Source: Tritrichomonas musculus (Eukaryota > Parabasalia > Tritrichomonadida > Tritrichomonadidae). From it: a DNA stretch of 64,000 nucleotides. The first letter of the stretch is position 1. The number at the start of each line of letters is the position of its first letter. Location: positions 496,001 through 560,000 of the forward strand of contig JAPFFF010000006.1 in assembly GCA_039105265.1 (NCBI GenBank), read 5' to 3'. Below the pieces are notes generated by a model, which worked only from the letters and a program-made list of their open reading frames with translations, had not been told where the DNA came from and made no database searches. A program made the position numbers and the translations under genes. Below, piece by piece: positions 9,168 to 20,157 of this stretch.

Positions 9168-12100
9168 ATGAGCGACAATTCCGATGATGAAAACATTTTA
9201 AAAGAATTTGAAGCTCTCGATGATGATCAGAATGATGTACCCGAGGCTGATGCCCCGACAATATTTATAATCGATCAAACAGCTTCCGATTTCAATAATC
9301 CCATATCAGATATTTCGACTTTTGCAAATAGATTCGAGAACCAAAAGCTCAATCTGATTGCAACTAAATTACATAATTTGTTTTCCACATCTGAATCAGG
9401 ATTAAAGTTTACAAAAGACGATCTTCAAAAAATCGAAAAAGGAATTTGTGTTTTTATTGATGAAGCATTAAAACTTAATAATCAAGGAACAAACAATCAA
9501 GAAAAAAATAACTCTTTTGAGAATCAAGAAACATCAATTAAAAGTCTTGAAGCTGATAACGATCGATTACAAAAACAAGTTTCTGATCTTCGACGCCAAA
9601 TTGATGATATAACAAAGCGTGCAAAAACTGCTGAAGATGGATTCACTAATGTTAATCAAGAACTCGAAAATTTGAAAGAAGATAAAGAAAACCTTGAAGA
9701 AATAAATAATAAGAAAACATCTGAAATTTTATCATTAAGAAAAGAATTGGATAAGACAACAGCTGACCTTAAAGATAAAATCGATTCTCTTGAAGACCAA
9801 TTGAGAAATGAAAAAGATTTAACACAAATGAATCAAAATCAAATTGAACGATATGAAAATCAATTAAATGATTCACATGAAGAATTAGCATTACTTAAAT
9901 CTGAAAAGGTTACATGGAAGAGCAAAATTGATAACCAATCTGCTAAAATTAATAAATTGAAACAACAACTGAATGAAGCCAAGCTTAGGATCCAAGATTT
10001 AGAAGCTGATAATCAAGCCACTGAAGCAGCCAATAATGATTTGAAGAGAAACCTTGAGGATTCAACAATGAGATTAAGAGACGTTGATTCGTCAGGAATA
10101 CAGAACCTTCAAGAAGCAAACAAGCATTATAACAATCTTGTTGATAGATTCAATGTAATATTTGAAGAACAAAATAGAGATAAAGAGGATCTTGCAAAAA
10201 CTCATAAACGCGCTGTTGAACTCCTTATGGAACAACAAGATCTTCTCTCTCATTATGAAGATGAATTAGAAATCTTAAACAGAGATAAGTCTGATTTAGA
10301 AGCTCAATCATCTGGCGACGAACGATTAATCAGAAACTTACGAGACAAATTAGCAAAGGCAGAAGAAGAGTTAAACAATTATCGATCTGATGAAGAATCT
10401 AGTCAACTTAATAAAATACGTCAAATGCTTAAGCCACGCTTTGGTGAAGATACCGATGTTGCACAAACTGTCCAAGGTTTGTTAAACGGTTCAACTGATA
10501 ATGAAATGAAGCAGATGAATCAATCTCTTTTCCAAGTTATAGATAACATATTGACATTTTGGACCAAAATCATTAATGAAGGAAATGTTAAAAACGTTCT
10601 TAAAACAACGGCTACATCACTTTCGTCAATTTCTCGCTCTTCATCTCCAAAACAAGCATACAAGGAAGATGAATCAGTGAAAAATGATTTATTAGTTCAA
10701 ATAGCCAGATATCGTCAAATGGCTTCACAAAACAGTGCCTTTGAAGCTAGTCAATTCCCATCTACAGATTCAATACAAAAACTTCTCAATCGTCTCCAAC
10801 AATCTGACTCTGAATTCGACCAACAAGTTTATTATATTATATCATCAGGAGCAATGGTTGCCGAAGTTTTACGTAATTTATACGATCGCGCAAACGCATC
10901 TTATAAATCAGTTATTTCTGATCTCCAGCCAGCTATTGAAGTACTTAATTTTGATACCCAACAACACGAAATTAAAGATTTACCAAAGCACGTTATAGAA
11001 AAACTAACAAATTATAGAGCTTTCAAAGATCGAGTTATAAAGATAGTTGATCCAGAAGATATTAATCCAGACAATTTTGAAGACTTTTTGAAATTCCTTT
11101 ACCGCTATATCACCAACTCAACAGCAATTCTCAATTCGGTAGATTCAGATCTTCGCCAACTTGTTGATGATAAGAACCACCATGAAACAGAGTTCGAAGA
11201 AGAAGAAGAAGGCAATAATGAAAATTCCCTTGATTTACAAGGCGTTGTCGATCGTGCTGTTGAAATGATTACTGACTTCCTTAACCAAGAAAACAATAAC
11301 AATAATAACAATAATGATAACTCTAATATCAATACAGAAACACGTGAAAGAGATATTTCAGCACAATTATTCGATGAGGATCGAAATAAAATGCAGAATC
11401 AAATAGACCAACTTAAAAATGAAGCCGAAAGTACACTTCAAGCAACAAGAAACCTTGAAAAAGAAAACAATGACCTCAAAAACAAAGTCGAAGAATTGAC
11501 CAAAGAGAACAATGAAGAAAGACTCAAGAATCAAGATCTTACCGAAAAAATGGACAAATTATCAGCATCTCAAGAAATATTAGAGCAAAGCAATGAAGAT
11601 TTGAGAGCAGAAAACAAGAGCCTCCGAGAAGCTATGGATAACAAAAGCCGTCTCTTTGACAAGAGAGTAAATCAATTAATGGACAGTGAGCGAAAGCAAC
11701 ACAAAGAGGACTTAAATAATGCCAAAGAAAGAGCTGCCAAAAGAGAAGAAAAATTACAGCAAGAATTAGCCGAGAAGACCAATAAAGTGAAGACACTTAA
11801 ATCTCAATTGAAATCATATCTTAACCAATATGAACAAGCTTTTAAGAAGCAAAAAGAAACAACAGCTGTACTGAAAAAGCAAAATGAAGAATTAAATGCT
11901 AAACTTTCTAAAATTTCAGAAAACACAACTTCTCAAAAGGAAAGTGATCGTCTTCGTGCCGAAGTCAAAACACTTGAAACAGAAAAACTTCTTCTTTCTG
12001 CAAAATTGAAGCAAGCACAAGAAAATGTTGAAAAAATACAAGCAATGCGTGACAATTATTGGATGGCACAGATGACCGTTCGTGAATCTGAGTTGAATAA

Positions 12101-12839
12101 ATCAATCACTGATGTTACTCAACAAGCAGCTGATCATTTTGATAACTTTTTCGATCAAGTGGTCACAACACTTGAACAATACTTACCACTCCAATCGCGC
12201 GTCGACGAGGACACGGTGATTGAAACACTATCCAAAGTCGTACAGCGCTTAGATACCGCAGAAAATGCTGTTCTTAACCATAAAGAAAATGAAAATAATA
12301 ACAATACTATGACTAATTTGACAAATTCACCTTCTGCTACAAATTATGAAGAAAGAAATGTTTCTCTTCAAAGCAACAATAATAACAGTGAGGTGAACTC
12401 AAAGGCCTTGGTAGCACTCCGTGAATGGGATAGATGGGCTCGTGACTTATTTGTCAACTTCACAGATGGAGAAGTTCCTTGTCAATCATGCAAGGAATTG
12501 AGATTTGTTCTTGGAGAAATGATTTTAACTTCAATATCAAATCGCAAAGTTATTTTCAGAATGGAAAGTTTAAGAGCTCAGAAAAAGTTCTTATTAAGAT
12601 ACTTTGATGGAAAAGAAGAAGTTCCTGAATTCAAACATTATGATGAACCTGTCGTTTCAATGAGACCAGTAATGATCCTAGTTCTTGCACAGTTCCACAT
12701 TATGAAGAAGTATGGATACTCTCCAATTAACATCAACAACATGGGCTTACAAAATAATAATGATAGAAGCGGACAACAATCAAGAAAATCAACTCCAAAG
12801 TCTACAAAGACAACACCAAAGAAAAAGTCATTCTTTTAA
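9168..12839 (+). CDS. long coiled-coil protein (1223 aa)
   Basis: The family is not recognised. The N-terminal 100 residues are acidic (DNSDDENILKEFEALDD). Two long coiled coils follow, at about 115-430 and 735-1020, dense in Leu/Glu/Lys/Gln heptads. Between them is a globular helical part (about 450-690) with an acidic EEEEEGN patch and an Asn run near 705-720. The C-terminal 150 residues look folded (ALREWDRWARDLF, CQSCKELRFVLGEMIL) and end in a basic Ser/Thr/Lys tail. The layout suits a cytoskeletal, centrosome-like or golgin-type scaffold, but the sequence does not decide. The frame is complete, starting at ATG 9168, 100 bases after the poly(A) tract. Confidence 0.85.
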   Translation: MSDNSDDENILKEFEALDDDQNDVPEADAPTIFIIDQTASDFNNPISDISTFANRFENQKLNLIATKLHNLFSTSESGLKFTKDDLQKIEKGICVFIDEALKLNNQGTNNQEKNNSFENQETSIKSLEADNDRLQKQVSDLRRQIDDITKRAKTAEDGFTNVNQELENLKEDKENLEEINNKKTSEILSLRKELDKTTADLKDKIDSLEDQLRNEKDLTQMNQNQIERYENQLNDSHEELALLKSEKVTWKSKIDNQSAKINKLKQQLNEAKLRIQDLEADNQATEAANNDLKRNLEDSTMRLRDVDSSGIQNLQEANKHYNNLVDRFNVIFEEQNRDKEDLAKTHKRAVELLMEQQDLLSHYEDELEILNRDKSDLEAQSSGDERLIRNLRDKLAKAEEELNNYRSDEESSQLNKIRQMLKPRFGEDTDVAQTVQGLLNGSTDNEMKQMNQSLFQVIDNILTFWTKIINEGNVKNVLKTTATSLSSISRSSSPKQAYKEDESVKNDLLVQIARYRQMASQNSAFEASQFPSTDSIQKLLNRLQQSDSEFDQQVYYIISSGAMVAEVLRNLYDRANASYKSVISDLQPAIEVLNFDTQQHEIKDLPKHVIEKLTNYRAFKDRVIKIVDPEDINPDNFEDFLKFLYRYITNSTAILNSVDSDLRQLVDDKNHHETEFEEEEEGNNENSLDLQGVVDRAVEMITDFLNQENNNNNNNNDNSNINTETRERDISAQLFDEDRNKMQNQIDQLKNEAESTLQATRNLEKENNDLKNKVEELTKENNEERLKNQDLTEKMDKLSASQEILEQSNEDLRAENKSLREAMDNKSRLFDKRVNQLMDSERKQHKEDLNNAKERAAKREEKLQQELAEKTNKVKTLKSQLKSYLNQYEQAFKKQKETTAVLKKQNEELNAKLSKISENTTSQKESDRLRAEVKTLETEKLLLSAKLKQAQENVEKIQAMRDNYWMAQMTVRESELNKSITDVTQQAADHFDNFFDQVVTTLEQYLPLQSRVDEDTVIETLSKVVQRLDTAENAVLNHKENENNNNTMTNLTNSPSATNYEERNVSLQSNNNNSEVNSKALVALREWDRWARDLFVNFTDGEVPCQSCKELRFVLGEMILTSISNRKVIFRMESLRAQKKFLLRYFDGKEEVPEFKHYDEPVVSMRPVMILVLAQFHIMKKYGYSPININNMGLQNNNDRSGQQSRKSTPKSTKTTPKKKSFF

Positions 12840-13036
12840 AGCAATATGATAGATAACCTATAAGTTTTCTTTTCTTTTTTATTTGATTTTATGATCTTTT
12901 CTAAATATTTGGTTTTCATCTTTAACTATCTTGTTCAAATTTATATAATGTAAAATCTTTATTTTTTTTCTTTAAATGTGGTTACATTTATTGAGTGACA
13001 TCCTTCCAGAATATCGTTTAGAATTTGTTATCAAAT

Positions 13037-13921
13037 ATGGGCGATTCATCTGACGAAGAAAGCCAGACGCAAGGAACAAATGAAAATGAAGCTGGGCGTG
13101 TTGCTCGACTTTTTCTTTATAAAAATCGAGAAAGGCAAGGGATAAGAAAACCTCAACTAAAACCAGTCCTTGATGAATTTCGCGAAAAATCAAGAAAAAA
13201 AAGAGTAGATCCAATAAAATCTGCAAGCAAGATGTTAACAGAGTCAATGGGACTTCAAATTGTAGACGGCGTTGCACCTGATGAAAAACCATCTCAATCA
13301 AGCAAGCATTTTCTTGTAAGGACGCATCATTATCCCAAGGATTATCCAATTCCTTTTAGTTCTGAAGAAAAACAAGAAGTTGGCCTTCTTGTTTTTTGTT
13401 TTTTCATTGTTCACTTTAAAGGAAATTTAGTTGACCTGGATCAAATTTGGCAAATACTTGAAAATAGCGGAGTACAGGAGGAATCTGAAGCTTTTGGGAA
13501 ATGGCCTGATATAATGAATAAATGGATATCTCAAGATTATTTTAAAGCAAAAAAAAAAGAAGATGATAATTCACAAATTCCAAAGAAAATGATTTCGCTT
13601 GGGCCCCGCTTTTATGCTGAATTCTCTTTAAACACGTTAATTGCAATGGCAAAAGAATTAGTATGCGATATTACTCCCAGTGAAACTGCAAATGAGGAAG
13701 AGGAAGAAGAGGAGGAAGGAAATGAAGAAAAAAAAACTCAAAACGAAGAATCAGAAAAAAAAAACGAAGAAGAATACGAAGATTCAATTGAAGAAGAACC
13801 AAATCCTAGCCAATCAAAGCACTCACAGAAAAAAGGAAAATCATCAAAATCTCAAAAAGATCAGAGGAAAAAAGGGAGAAATTCCAGAAGACAAGAATCT
13901 GATCTTGAGGAATCCGATTAA
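13037..13921 (+). CDS. MAGE-domain protein, Nse3-like SMC5/6 subunit
   Basis: This 294-residue protein is a likely Nse3, the MAGE-fold partner of Nse1/Nse4 in the nuclear SMC5/6 DNA-repair complex. The MAGE homology domain covers about 18-215: first winged helix RVARLFLYKNRERQGIRKPQ, then MGLQIVDGV, then GLLVFCFFIVHFKGN, IWQILENSGV and FGKWPDIMNKWISQDYF. It closes with the family hallmark LGPRFYAEF. The tail is a long acidic then basic low-complexity region. The frame is open upstream through a TTG codon at 13025, but the first ATG is 13037 and I use it. Metazoan MAGE expansions are animal-specific, so a single protist MAGE protein is most simply Nse3 (established for other eukaryotes). An Inr-type element is not obvious. 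Confidence 0.82.
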   Translation: MGDSSDEESQTQGTNENEAGRVARLFLYKNRERQGIRKPQLKPVLDEFREKSRKKRVDPIKSASKMLTESMGLQIVDGVAPDEKPSQSSKHFLVRTHHYPKDYPIPFSSEEKQEVGLLVFCFFIVHFKGNLVDLDQIWQILENSGVQEESEAFGKWPDIMNKWISQDYFKAKKKEDDNSQIPKKMISLGPRFYAEFSLNTLIAMAKELVCDITPSETANEEEEEEEEGNEEKKTQNEESEKKNEEEYEDSIEEEPNPSQSKHSQKKGKSSKSQKDQRKKGRNSRRQESDLEESD

Positions 13922-15635
13922 AAAAAAAAAAAACATTTTCTTCATCAGATTTTAAAATCAATGATAACGAAGAAAAGATATTTTTAGTCTATTTACAAAT
14001 CATTTTTGATATATTATTTTACCTTCATTCAAAAAAATATATAGGAATTATTATATTACTGTTTAAATAAATATTTTGCAAACAAGAGCTCACTATATTC
14101 TTTTCTTTATTAACCAGATTCAAAGTTGGACCTGCTTCCTTTGAACGAGGCTTCCTTATGGCATTTCCATTTGGGATATATATCCATATTAAAAAGTAGG
14201 GTTTTTAAACTCAGAAAACATAAAGTGTAAACTATTCAATATTTTAATCTTTGTTTTTTATTTATCTCAACATTTAAATCATCTATATGATTTTAAATTA
14301 ATAAATATAATATTTACCAAAGTTGTAAACTAATTATCAATATTTAATTATGAATATTTTTCAATTATTCCAAATTATTGATTAGTTATCTATATTCAAA
14401 AACTTTCAAATCAAATATTATGTATTGTATAAACCATTAGACATGATAATAAATATAATCATATTTGTATTTTCTATTGGAAATCAATAATTTTCTGATG
14501 TCAAAAAATAATCTAAACTTTCAGTTATTAGTGCCAATTTATGTATATATAAATTTATCAAATATCAGAAAGATCCTTTTTCTTTTACTATTTTAATGAA
14601 CTGGATTATCTGGAAAAAGATATCAAATAAGATAAGTAGAAAACTAAAAAATTCATGCTAGACACCCAAAAACATTTAAAAATTCGCAATTTCAATATTA
14701 TTATCATATTTCAAACCAAAAACAAAAGTTTAAAAAAATATATTATATGTAAAAAATAATCTAACTAGTCTTTCTAGGACTTAAAATAAATCAGTAAACT
14801 AATCATGTTTGATGATATATAATATAATGGCGCATATCAATTTTAATCGTGATCTCGAAATAGGTACTTTTATCAGAAAAAATTGAATTTGATTTTCAAG
14901 GGGATATTCAAAATTGAGGGCAACCGCAATTTTATATAAAACCCAATTAAAAAGTTTATTCAAAATTCTGATAATACAAAAATATTGATTCAAAAATTCA
15001 TTGTTTATATGTCCACGAATTTGAAAAAGTTTGCACAATAATCAATTTTGTAAAACATCATAACTTATTGAATTTTGAATGATTAAATATTTTGTAGGGA
15101 TGATCAAAATTCACTTTTCCCTTGGAAAAGTTCGACTTTTTCTGGGCAAAAGTGAATAATAAAATATCTCTAATATTTTGTATTAGAAATTATTTTAACT
15201 TCTTTCATAACCAATTTCATACATAATAAATCTAATTATATAATTTTCACATAAAATATCAATTTTTCAATTAATTGAAATGATTATTTTCAGAATTTTG
15301 AATTGTTATTAAATTTCAAATAAGAAATGTTAATTAGATATAATTCAAAATTTTAATTATTAAACTAGTATACTTATTTTTTAAAAATTAATTCATTATA
15401 CAAAATAGAAAATCATGATTATTAAAGGTAATATTACATTTTAAACAAAATATTTATATTTTAATTTAAACATTAATATAATCTCACAAAATTCAATAAC
15501 ATTATTTTATTTTATATACTTATCTTGTCAATTCCAAAGAAAAAATTGTGAATTTATTTTTCAATTTTCAATCAAATAAAAATGATATATTTTTTATCAT
15601 AAATAAAATTTTTTCAACTCATAAATTATTTCGCA
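13922..15635. other. 1.7-kb AT-rich intergenic region
   Basis: No gene is supported. A short protein-like minus-strand stretch near 14090-14200 (RKPRSKEAGPT) lacks a start and was not called. The rest is A/T-rich with many stops. Confidence 0.6.
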
Positions 15636-17333
15636 ATGGCAGACGAACAATTAAAAGAAAATATACCTGATTTTGTCCATGAACAATGGTTTAAGAAGAA
15701 AGGAACTAAAGCTGGATTCTGGCACAAGATCTTTGTGACGTTAGAAGGAAATCATTTACTTTTATGGAAAAACAAAAAAGTTGTCAAACATGATATCGAA
15801 ATTTTACCTGAATCAATTATTGAATACGAAGATAATAAGAAAAAGCCAATTTTTTCTGTTCAGAACCCAGATATGAAAAAGAAGATACTTCTTTCTTGCA
15901 AAGATGATTCAATCGTAAAGCTATGGGTTTCCAAACTTCGAGAAATAACATTAAGATCATCACAATATTCAATGGACGATTTTGATATAATTTCAGTTAT
16001 TGGAAAAGGCTATTATGGAAAAGTGATGCTATGTCAGGAAAAGAAAACCCACAAAATTTATGCAATTAAAACTGTTCACAAAGCAAGGTTAATCAAATCA
16101 GGAAAAATTCACACAATATTCGCTGAAAGAAATGTGTTACTCAAAGTCAAGCATCCATTTATCGTTCAAATTCGCTTTGCTTTCCAGACAAAAACAAAAT
16201 TCTATTTGGGACTCGAATACATTTCAGGAGGCGAACTTTTCAAGCATTTGGCTGATTCTCACAAACTTCCTCTTGAAGAAGTCCGTTTATATGTCGCAGA
16301 AGTTGCACTTGCACTTGATTACATGCATTCACAGCACATTGTATACAGAGATTTGAAGCCAGAGAATATTCTCATTGATCTTGATGGACATTTGAAACTT
16401 ACAGACTTTGGTCTTGTTAAAGATTTATCAAGCAATAACACTACATCAACATTCTGTGGTACAGCAGAATATTTAGCACCTGAAATCATAAAAGAAAAAT
16501 CATATGACGAATTGATAGATTGGTGGGAACTTGGAATTATGACTTATGAACTTGCTTTTGGTGACACTCCATTTGCACACAGAAATAAATCAAAAATGTA
16601 TGATGACATTTGCAACAAAGATCCTGTATTTCCAAGAAACTTTGATGCTGATTGCAAAGATTTCATATTAAATCTTCTTAAGAAAGAACCAACAGAAAGA
16701 ATGACATTCCAACAAATTAGAAGCCATCCATTTTTCAAAGGTCTCGACTTTGATAAAGTTTTTCAAAAGAAATACAAGCCAAGATATATTCCACCAAAAC
16801 CAACAAATTCATGCCAGCTTATCAACTTTGACTCAGAATTTACAGGAATGAGGGCTCAGGATTCAACAGCAACACCTGTTGATGTATCATTTAATGGATT
16901 CTCATTTATAGCTTCTAACTATCCTGATAAGCAACCACCAGAAGCTATTCTAGACAAATCAATAACAGAACTTAAACAACATATAGAACAACCAAAACCA
17001 AAGCCAAAGCCAAAAGCACGACTATCATTTAACTCAAGCTCGTTATGGAGTCCTAACTTAAATATTGAAAATTCGTCATCATCAGATAATGACGATGACG
17101 AAGAATCAGCAAAATCAAAATCTCCATCATCAGGATCAACAACATCAACAACTACAACATCATCAAACATGAATGATAAGAAGAATAATAATAACACTAA
17201 GAGCCACAATATTAACACTGGAACAAAAGGAAATTCTCTATCAAAATCAAATTCATCCGATCCACCAACATCAGATGATGTTTCAGACTTGGATTCTGAT
17301 TCAGATTCTGATTCAGACTCAGATTCAGATTAG
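15636..17333 (+). CDS. PH-domain AGC kinase, Akt/PKB-like
   Basis: This 565-residue Ser/Thr kinase is probably recruited to phosphoinositide membranes. A PH domain spans about 12-108 and ends with the usual Trp (LWVSKLREI). The kinase domain runs about 116-367: GKGYYG loop (123-128), K145, E164, YRDLKPEN (237-244), DFG (257-259), activation loop STFCGTAEYLAPE with T272 as the PDK1-type site. The AGC tail carries a Thr-Pro turn-type site near 411-414 and hydrophobic motif FNGFSF (419-424), the kind phosphorylated by TORC2. All catalytic residues are present. After 430 comes a Ser/Thr/Asn/Asp-rich tail ending in a Ser-Asp repeat. Akt-type architecture is clear; one-to-one orthology is not. LST8, a TOR-complex subunit, is encoded about 7 kb downstream. 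Confidence 0.92.
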   Translation: MADEQLKENIPDFVHEQWFKKKGTKAGFWHKIFVTLEGNHLLLWKNKKVVKHDIEILPESIIEYEDNKKKPIFSVQNPDMKKKILLSCKDDSIVKLWVSKLREITLRSSQYSMDDFDIISVIGKGYYGKVMLCQEKKTHKIYAIKTVHKARLIKSGKIHTIFAERNVLLKVKHPFIVQIRFAFQTKTKFYLGLEYISGGELFKHLADSHKLPLEEVRLYVAEVALALDYMHSQHIVYRDLKPENILIDLDGHLKLTDFGLVKDLSSNNTTSTFCGTAEYLAPEIIKEKSYDELIDWWELGIMTYELAFGDTPFAHRNKSKMYDDICNKDPVFPRNFDADCKDFILNLLKKEPTERMTFQQIRSHPFFKGLDFDKVFQKKYKPRYIPPKPTNSCQLINFDSEFTGMRAQDSTATPVDVSFNGFSFIASNYPDKQPPEAILDKSITELKQHIEQPKPKPKPKARLSFNSSSLWSPNLNIENSSSSDNDDDEESAKSKSPSSGSTTSTTTTSSNMNDKKNNNNTKSHNINTGTKGNSLSKSNSSDPPTSDDVSDLDSDSDSDSDSDSD

Positions 17334-17466
17334 ATTAATCAACAAATAGCATGATATTTGTTCTTAAACTTTGTTTGATTTTATATTTTAATAAAAATTA
17401 GAATTAAAAACCTTTTAAAATCTATCAAAATAAGACCAAATTGCAATTGAATGTATTATTATTAAA

Positions 17467-18081
17467 ATGTCGAACGGTCCATTCACAACGCCAGATTATG
17501 AAAATCCAGAATATTGGGACAATAGATATTCTCAATCAACTGAAATGTATGATTGGTATCATGACTGGAATCAACTTTATCCATATATTAAAAAAGTGCA
17601 TACATTTAGTGGAGAAGAACGCGTTTTAAACTTAGGATGCGGCAATTCAGTTTGTTCTTATCAAATGGTTGAGTCTGTTTTTAAAAGTGTAGTTAATATC
17701 GATATTTCAGTTGTTTGTATATATCAAATGCAACAAAAATATGCTGACGATCCTCGACTAACATGGGAAACTATGGATTGCCAACATTTAGATTTTGATG
17801 ATAATTCATTCGATGTCGTTTTTGACAAAGGTACACTTGATGCACTTATATGCTCAAACGAATCAATAGATATTGTTATAACAACATTTGCTGAAGTAGA
17901 AAGAGTTTTATCTCCAGGTGGATTATTTATTGAAGTTTCATACGCGCCTCCCGATCATCGTGAAAAATTTTTTAAAGATATTGGAAAAAATTGGATTAGA
18001 CACCCACCAATTCCAGTACCCCATCCAACTGAAGAAGGGATTTTCCATCACATATACTTGTTTGAATTGCCTAAAGAATAA
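17467..18081 (+). CDS. SAM-dependent methyltransferase, EEF1AKMT4/METTL13-like
   Basis: This 204-residue class I methyltransferase probably methylates a lysine or N-terminus of eEF1A in the cytosol, by family likeness. The N-terminus YWDNRYSQ..YDWYHDW is typical of this group. Motif I is VLNLGCGNS (53-61), the acidic SAM-ribose loop VNIDIS (76-81), then LTWETMDCQHLDF, and the family signature FDKGTLDAL (119-127). LSPGGLFIEVSY is the following strand. The length matches EEF1AKMT4, a single methyltransferase domain, rather than the two-domain METTL13. The substrate is inference. It starts 133 bases after the kinase stop on the same strand. Confidence 0.88.
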   Translation: MSNGPFTTPDYENPEYWDNRYSQSTEMYDWYHDWNQLYPYIKKVHTFSGEERVLNLGCGNSVCSYQMVESVFKSVVNIDISVVCIYQMQQKYADDPRLTWETMDCQHLDFDDNSFDVVFDKGTLDALICSNESIDIVITTFAEVERVLSPGGLFIEVSYAPPDHREKFFKDIGKNWIRHPPIPVPHPTEEGIFHHIYLFELPKE

Positions 18082-18181
18082 TTATTTATTATAACTCATT
18101 ATATAAATAAAAAAGAAAAAAAAACAAAGCTGAAAATTAGGAAATTATAACACTTTCATCGATTTAGTATTTTTTCCCTTT

Positions 18182-18739
18182 TTAATGAAGATTATAAATT
18201 GTATGAGACACTTCAACACCTTGTGATTCGGTAACTTTGTAATGATAGATAGTCATTTGATCACCTTTAACATCAAGAATCAAAAAAGAAGGCGTAGAAT
18301 CTGGTGCTAATGGTGAAAAGGCACCAGTTGCACTTCCTGGATTTAGTAATAATCTACCTTCATATTCAGCAACAGATGGAATTTGAGTATGACCACTGAC
18401 TAAAACATCAACTCCAAGCTCTCTTGCATATGCTCCAAGTCTTTCTGGATCTCCCCATGGAACTACTTGATGTCCATGAATTATACCAAATCTGAATTCA
18501 CCGAGTTTAACTGTCTGAGTTTCTTTAGAATCAGGAATACCTGATTCATCTTCTTCACCAGTAACTAGTATTACGTCTTTACAAAGCTTTTTTAAATAAT
18601 TGAGTGTTTCTTTGGTTGTAAGATTACCTGTACATAAAATACGATGAATTTTACCAGGTGTAAGGATTTGCTTGAATGCATCGGGAATATCCAATTTTCT
18701 CTGTGGAATATGTAAGTCTCCAATAACGAGTATAATCAT
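18182..18739 (-). CDS. VPS29: VPS29, retromer subunit
   Basis: This 185-residue protein has the metallophosphoesterase fold used as a scaffold in retromer, which with VPS35/VPS26 recycles cargo from endosomes. Motifs in order: GDLHIP (7-12), ILCTGNL, VTGEED, FGIIHGHQVVPWGD, VLVSGHTQIP and LLLNPGSATGAF. These match VPS29 closely along the whole length. The frame extends upstream without a stop to a TTG at 18766. I start at the ATG at 18739 because VPS29 proteins begin with M-x-L-V-L-x-GDLHIP. The position usually His in active phosphoesterases is altered in VPS29 proteins (GDxH / GN), consistent with a scaffold. It is divergent from ARPC4 across 213 bp. Confidence 0.96.
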   Translation of the reverse strand: MIILVIGDLHIPQRKLDIPDAFKQILTPGKIHRILCTGNLTTKETLNYLKKLCKDVILVTGEEDESGIPDSKETQTVKLGEFRFGIIHGHQVVPWGDPERLGAYARELGVDVLVSGHTQIPSVAEYEGRLLLNPGSATGAFSPLAPDSTPSFLILDVKGDQMTIYHYKVTESQGVEVSHTIYNLH

Positions 18740-18909
18740 TTGTTGATTTCTATATTTCTGATTCAATTTTTCACCTTTTGCAATTCATGAAAATTTAACC
18801 TATTATAAAAAATAGAAAACATTAGGATCCTATCGTAATAAAAAAATAAATTGAAAAGGTCTGTTTGAATTCTCTGAATTGTCATTCTCTATTTTCTTAA
18901 TAAAACATA

Positions 18910-18916
18910 TCACTTT
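18910..18916 (+). promoter_or_regulatory. Inr-like element upstream of ARPC4
   Basis: TCACTTT lies 43 bases before the ARPC4 ATG. It fits the trichomonad initiator consensus TCA(C/T)T(A/T), which is known from Trichomonas vaginalis. Short motif, so tentative. Confidence 0.35.
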
Positions 18917-18952
18917 TTGGGATTTATTCAATTTTCTAAATCAAGTAATTAA

Positions 18953-19477
18953 ATGGCTAAAACAGCACAACAACCATATCTTGACGCAATCAAACGCTCC
19001 CTCCAGGCTGCTATTTGTCTTCGTAACTTCGCTTCTCAGGATGTGGAAAGACACAACAAACCCGAAATTGAAGTATCTACTGATGCAGACAAAAAATCAG
19101 AAGTTGTTGCTAGACCAATTATGATTGCTCGTTCTGAACTCGAGTGCGTCCTTATCGAAACATCTATTAACAGTGTTCGTATTAATGTTAAAGTTAAGCA
19201 ACTTGATGATGTTGATAATTTCATCACTAAAATGTTCATGCGTTTCCTTTGCCAGAGAGCTGATGCTTTCAGAATTCTAAGAAGAAAACCAATAGCAGGA
19301 TACGATATTTCATTCTTGATTACAAATATTCATACCGAGCAAATGATTCTTTCAAAATTAATTGAATTTGTTATCACTTTTCTCCAAGATGTCGATAAGG
19401 AATTATCAGATTTGAAAGTTACACTTAACAAACGTGCTCGTAAAGTTTCCGAAGAATACTTAAAGATTCTAGTTTAA
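18953..19477 (+). CDS. ARPC4: ARPC4, Arp2/3 complex 20-kDa subunit
   Basis: This 174-residue protein is a core structural subunit of the Arp2/3 actin-branching complex, pairing with ARPC2. Recognisable blocks along the whole chain: PYLDAIKRSLQAAICLRNFA, VERHNKPEIEV, CVLIETSINSVRINVKVKQ, KMFMRFLCQRADAFRILRRK, GYDISFLITNIHTEQM and a final RARKVSEEYLKIL. The length is close to human ARPC4 (168). The start at 18953 fits the family N-terminus. It implies branched actin at the cell cortex. Confidence 0.97.
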   Translation: MAKTAQQPYLDAIKRSLQAAICLRNFASQDVERHNKPEIEVSTDADKKSEVVARPIMIARSELECVLIETSINSVRINVKVKQLDDVDNFITKMFMRFLCQRADAFRILRRKPIAGYDISFLITNIHTEQMILSKLIEFVITFLQDVDKELSDLKVTLNKRARKVSEEYLKILV

Positions 19478-20157
19478 AATTTCAGTCTTAATAAGATAAA
19501 ACTTTTGGAAATTAAATGAGTTCTTATGAGCTCTCTCCTTTATTATTATTGCCTTTTTTTTTTTTTTTTTTCCATCTTAACTCTTTTCATCTCACTTTTT
19601 GAATAGGGACATTTCATATTGGAGAATTCATTTGATGTAATTTCAGAACAAAACAATTATAATATTAATATATAAAGCATGCTTAATCAATTATATAATT
19701 ATGTCAATCAAAACAAAAGCTATAAGTTATCACTTATGACATTCAATTTTTAAAAAATATCAACTTTTTCAGAATTAATCTCTGAATTTTCATCTCATCA
19801 ATAAATCACCAAAGAATATGAATACTTCTATTGTTAATGATTTTTATTCATTCATCATTATACACAATAAACTATACGATATCAATTATTATATGAAAAT
19901 GAAGGAAGTAACAAATGGTTAACTTTTTTTTTTAATTAATATATTAACATTTTCCAACTTTGCTACTTAATATTTAATATACTATTTGTTTCTATAGGAC
20001 CTTAATGTGGCTGAATTAATATGTAAAAGGAATGCTAATCAAATATTTTAAATATCAAAATCAATAAAAGTTATAATTACTAAATTATAAACTTTTTTTA
20101 TATTATAAAATTATATACAAATAAAAATATAAACAAATTAGATATATAAAACAATAA
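19478..20157. other. convergent intergenic region
   Basis: Lies between ARPC4 and the Sec7 gene. It holds an 18-T run at about 19554-19571; otherwise plain AT-rich sequence. Confidence 0.6.

Noticed and set aside
8950-9261. 103-residue minus-strand open frame
   Set aside because: It runs through the poly(A) tract (poly-Phe) and overlaps the start of the coiled-coil gene; no protein-like composition.
12972-13349. 125-residue minus-strand frame
   Set aside because: Antisense shadow of the Nse3 gene.
14085-14210. short minus-strand stretch reading RKPRSKEAGPT
   Set aside because: No start codon or domain, and too short to support.
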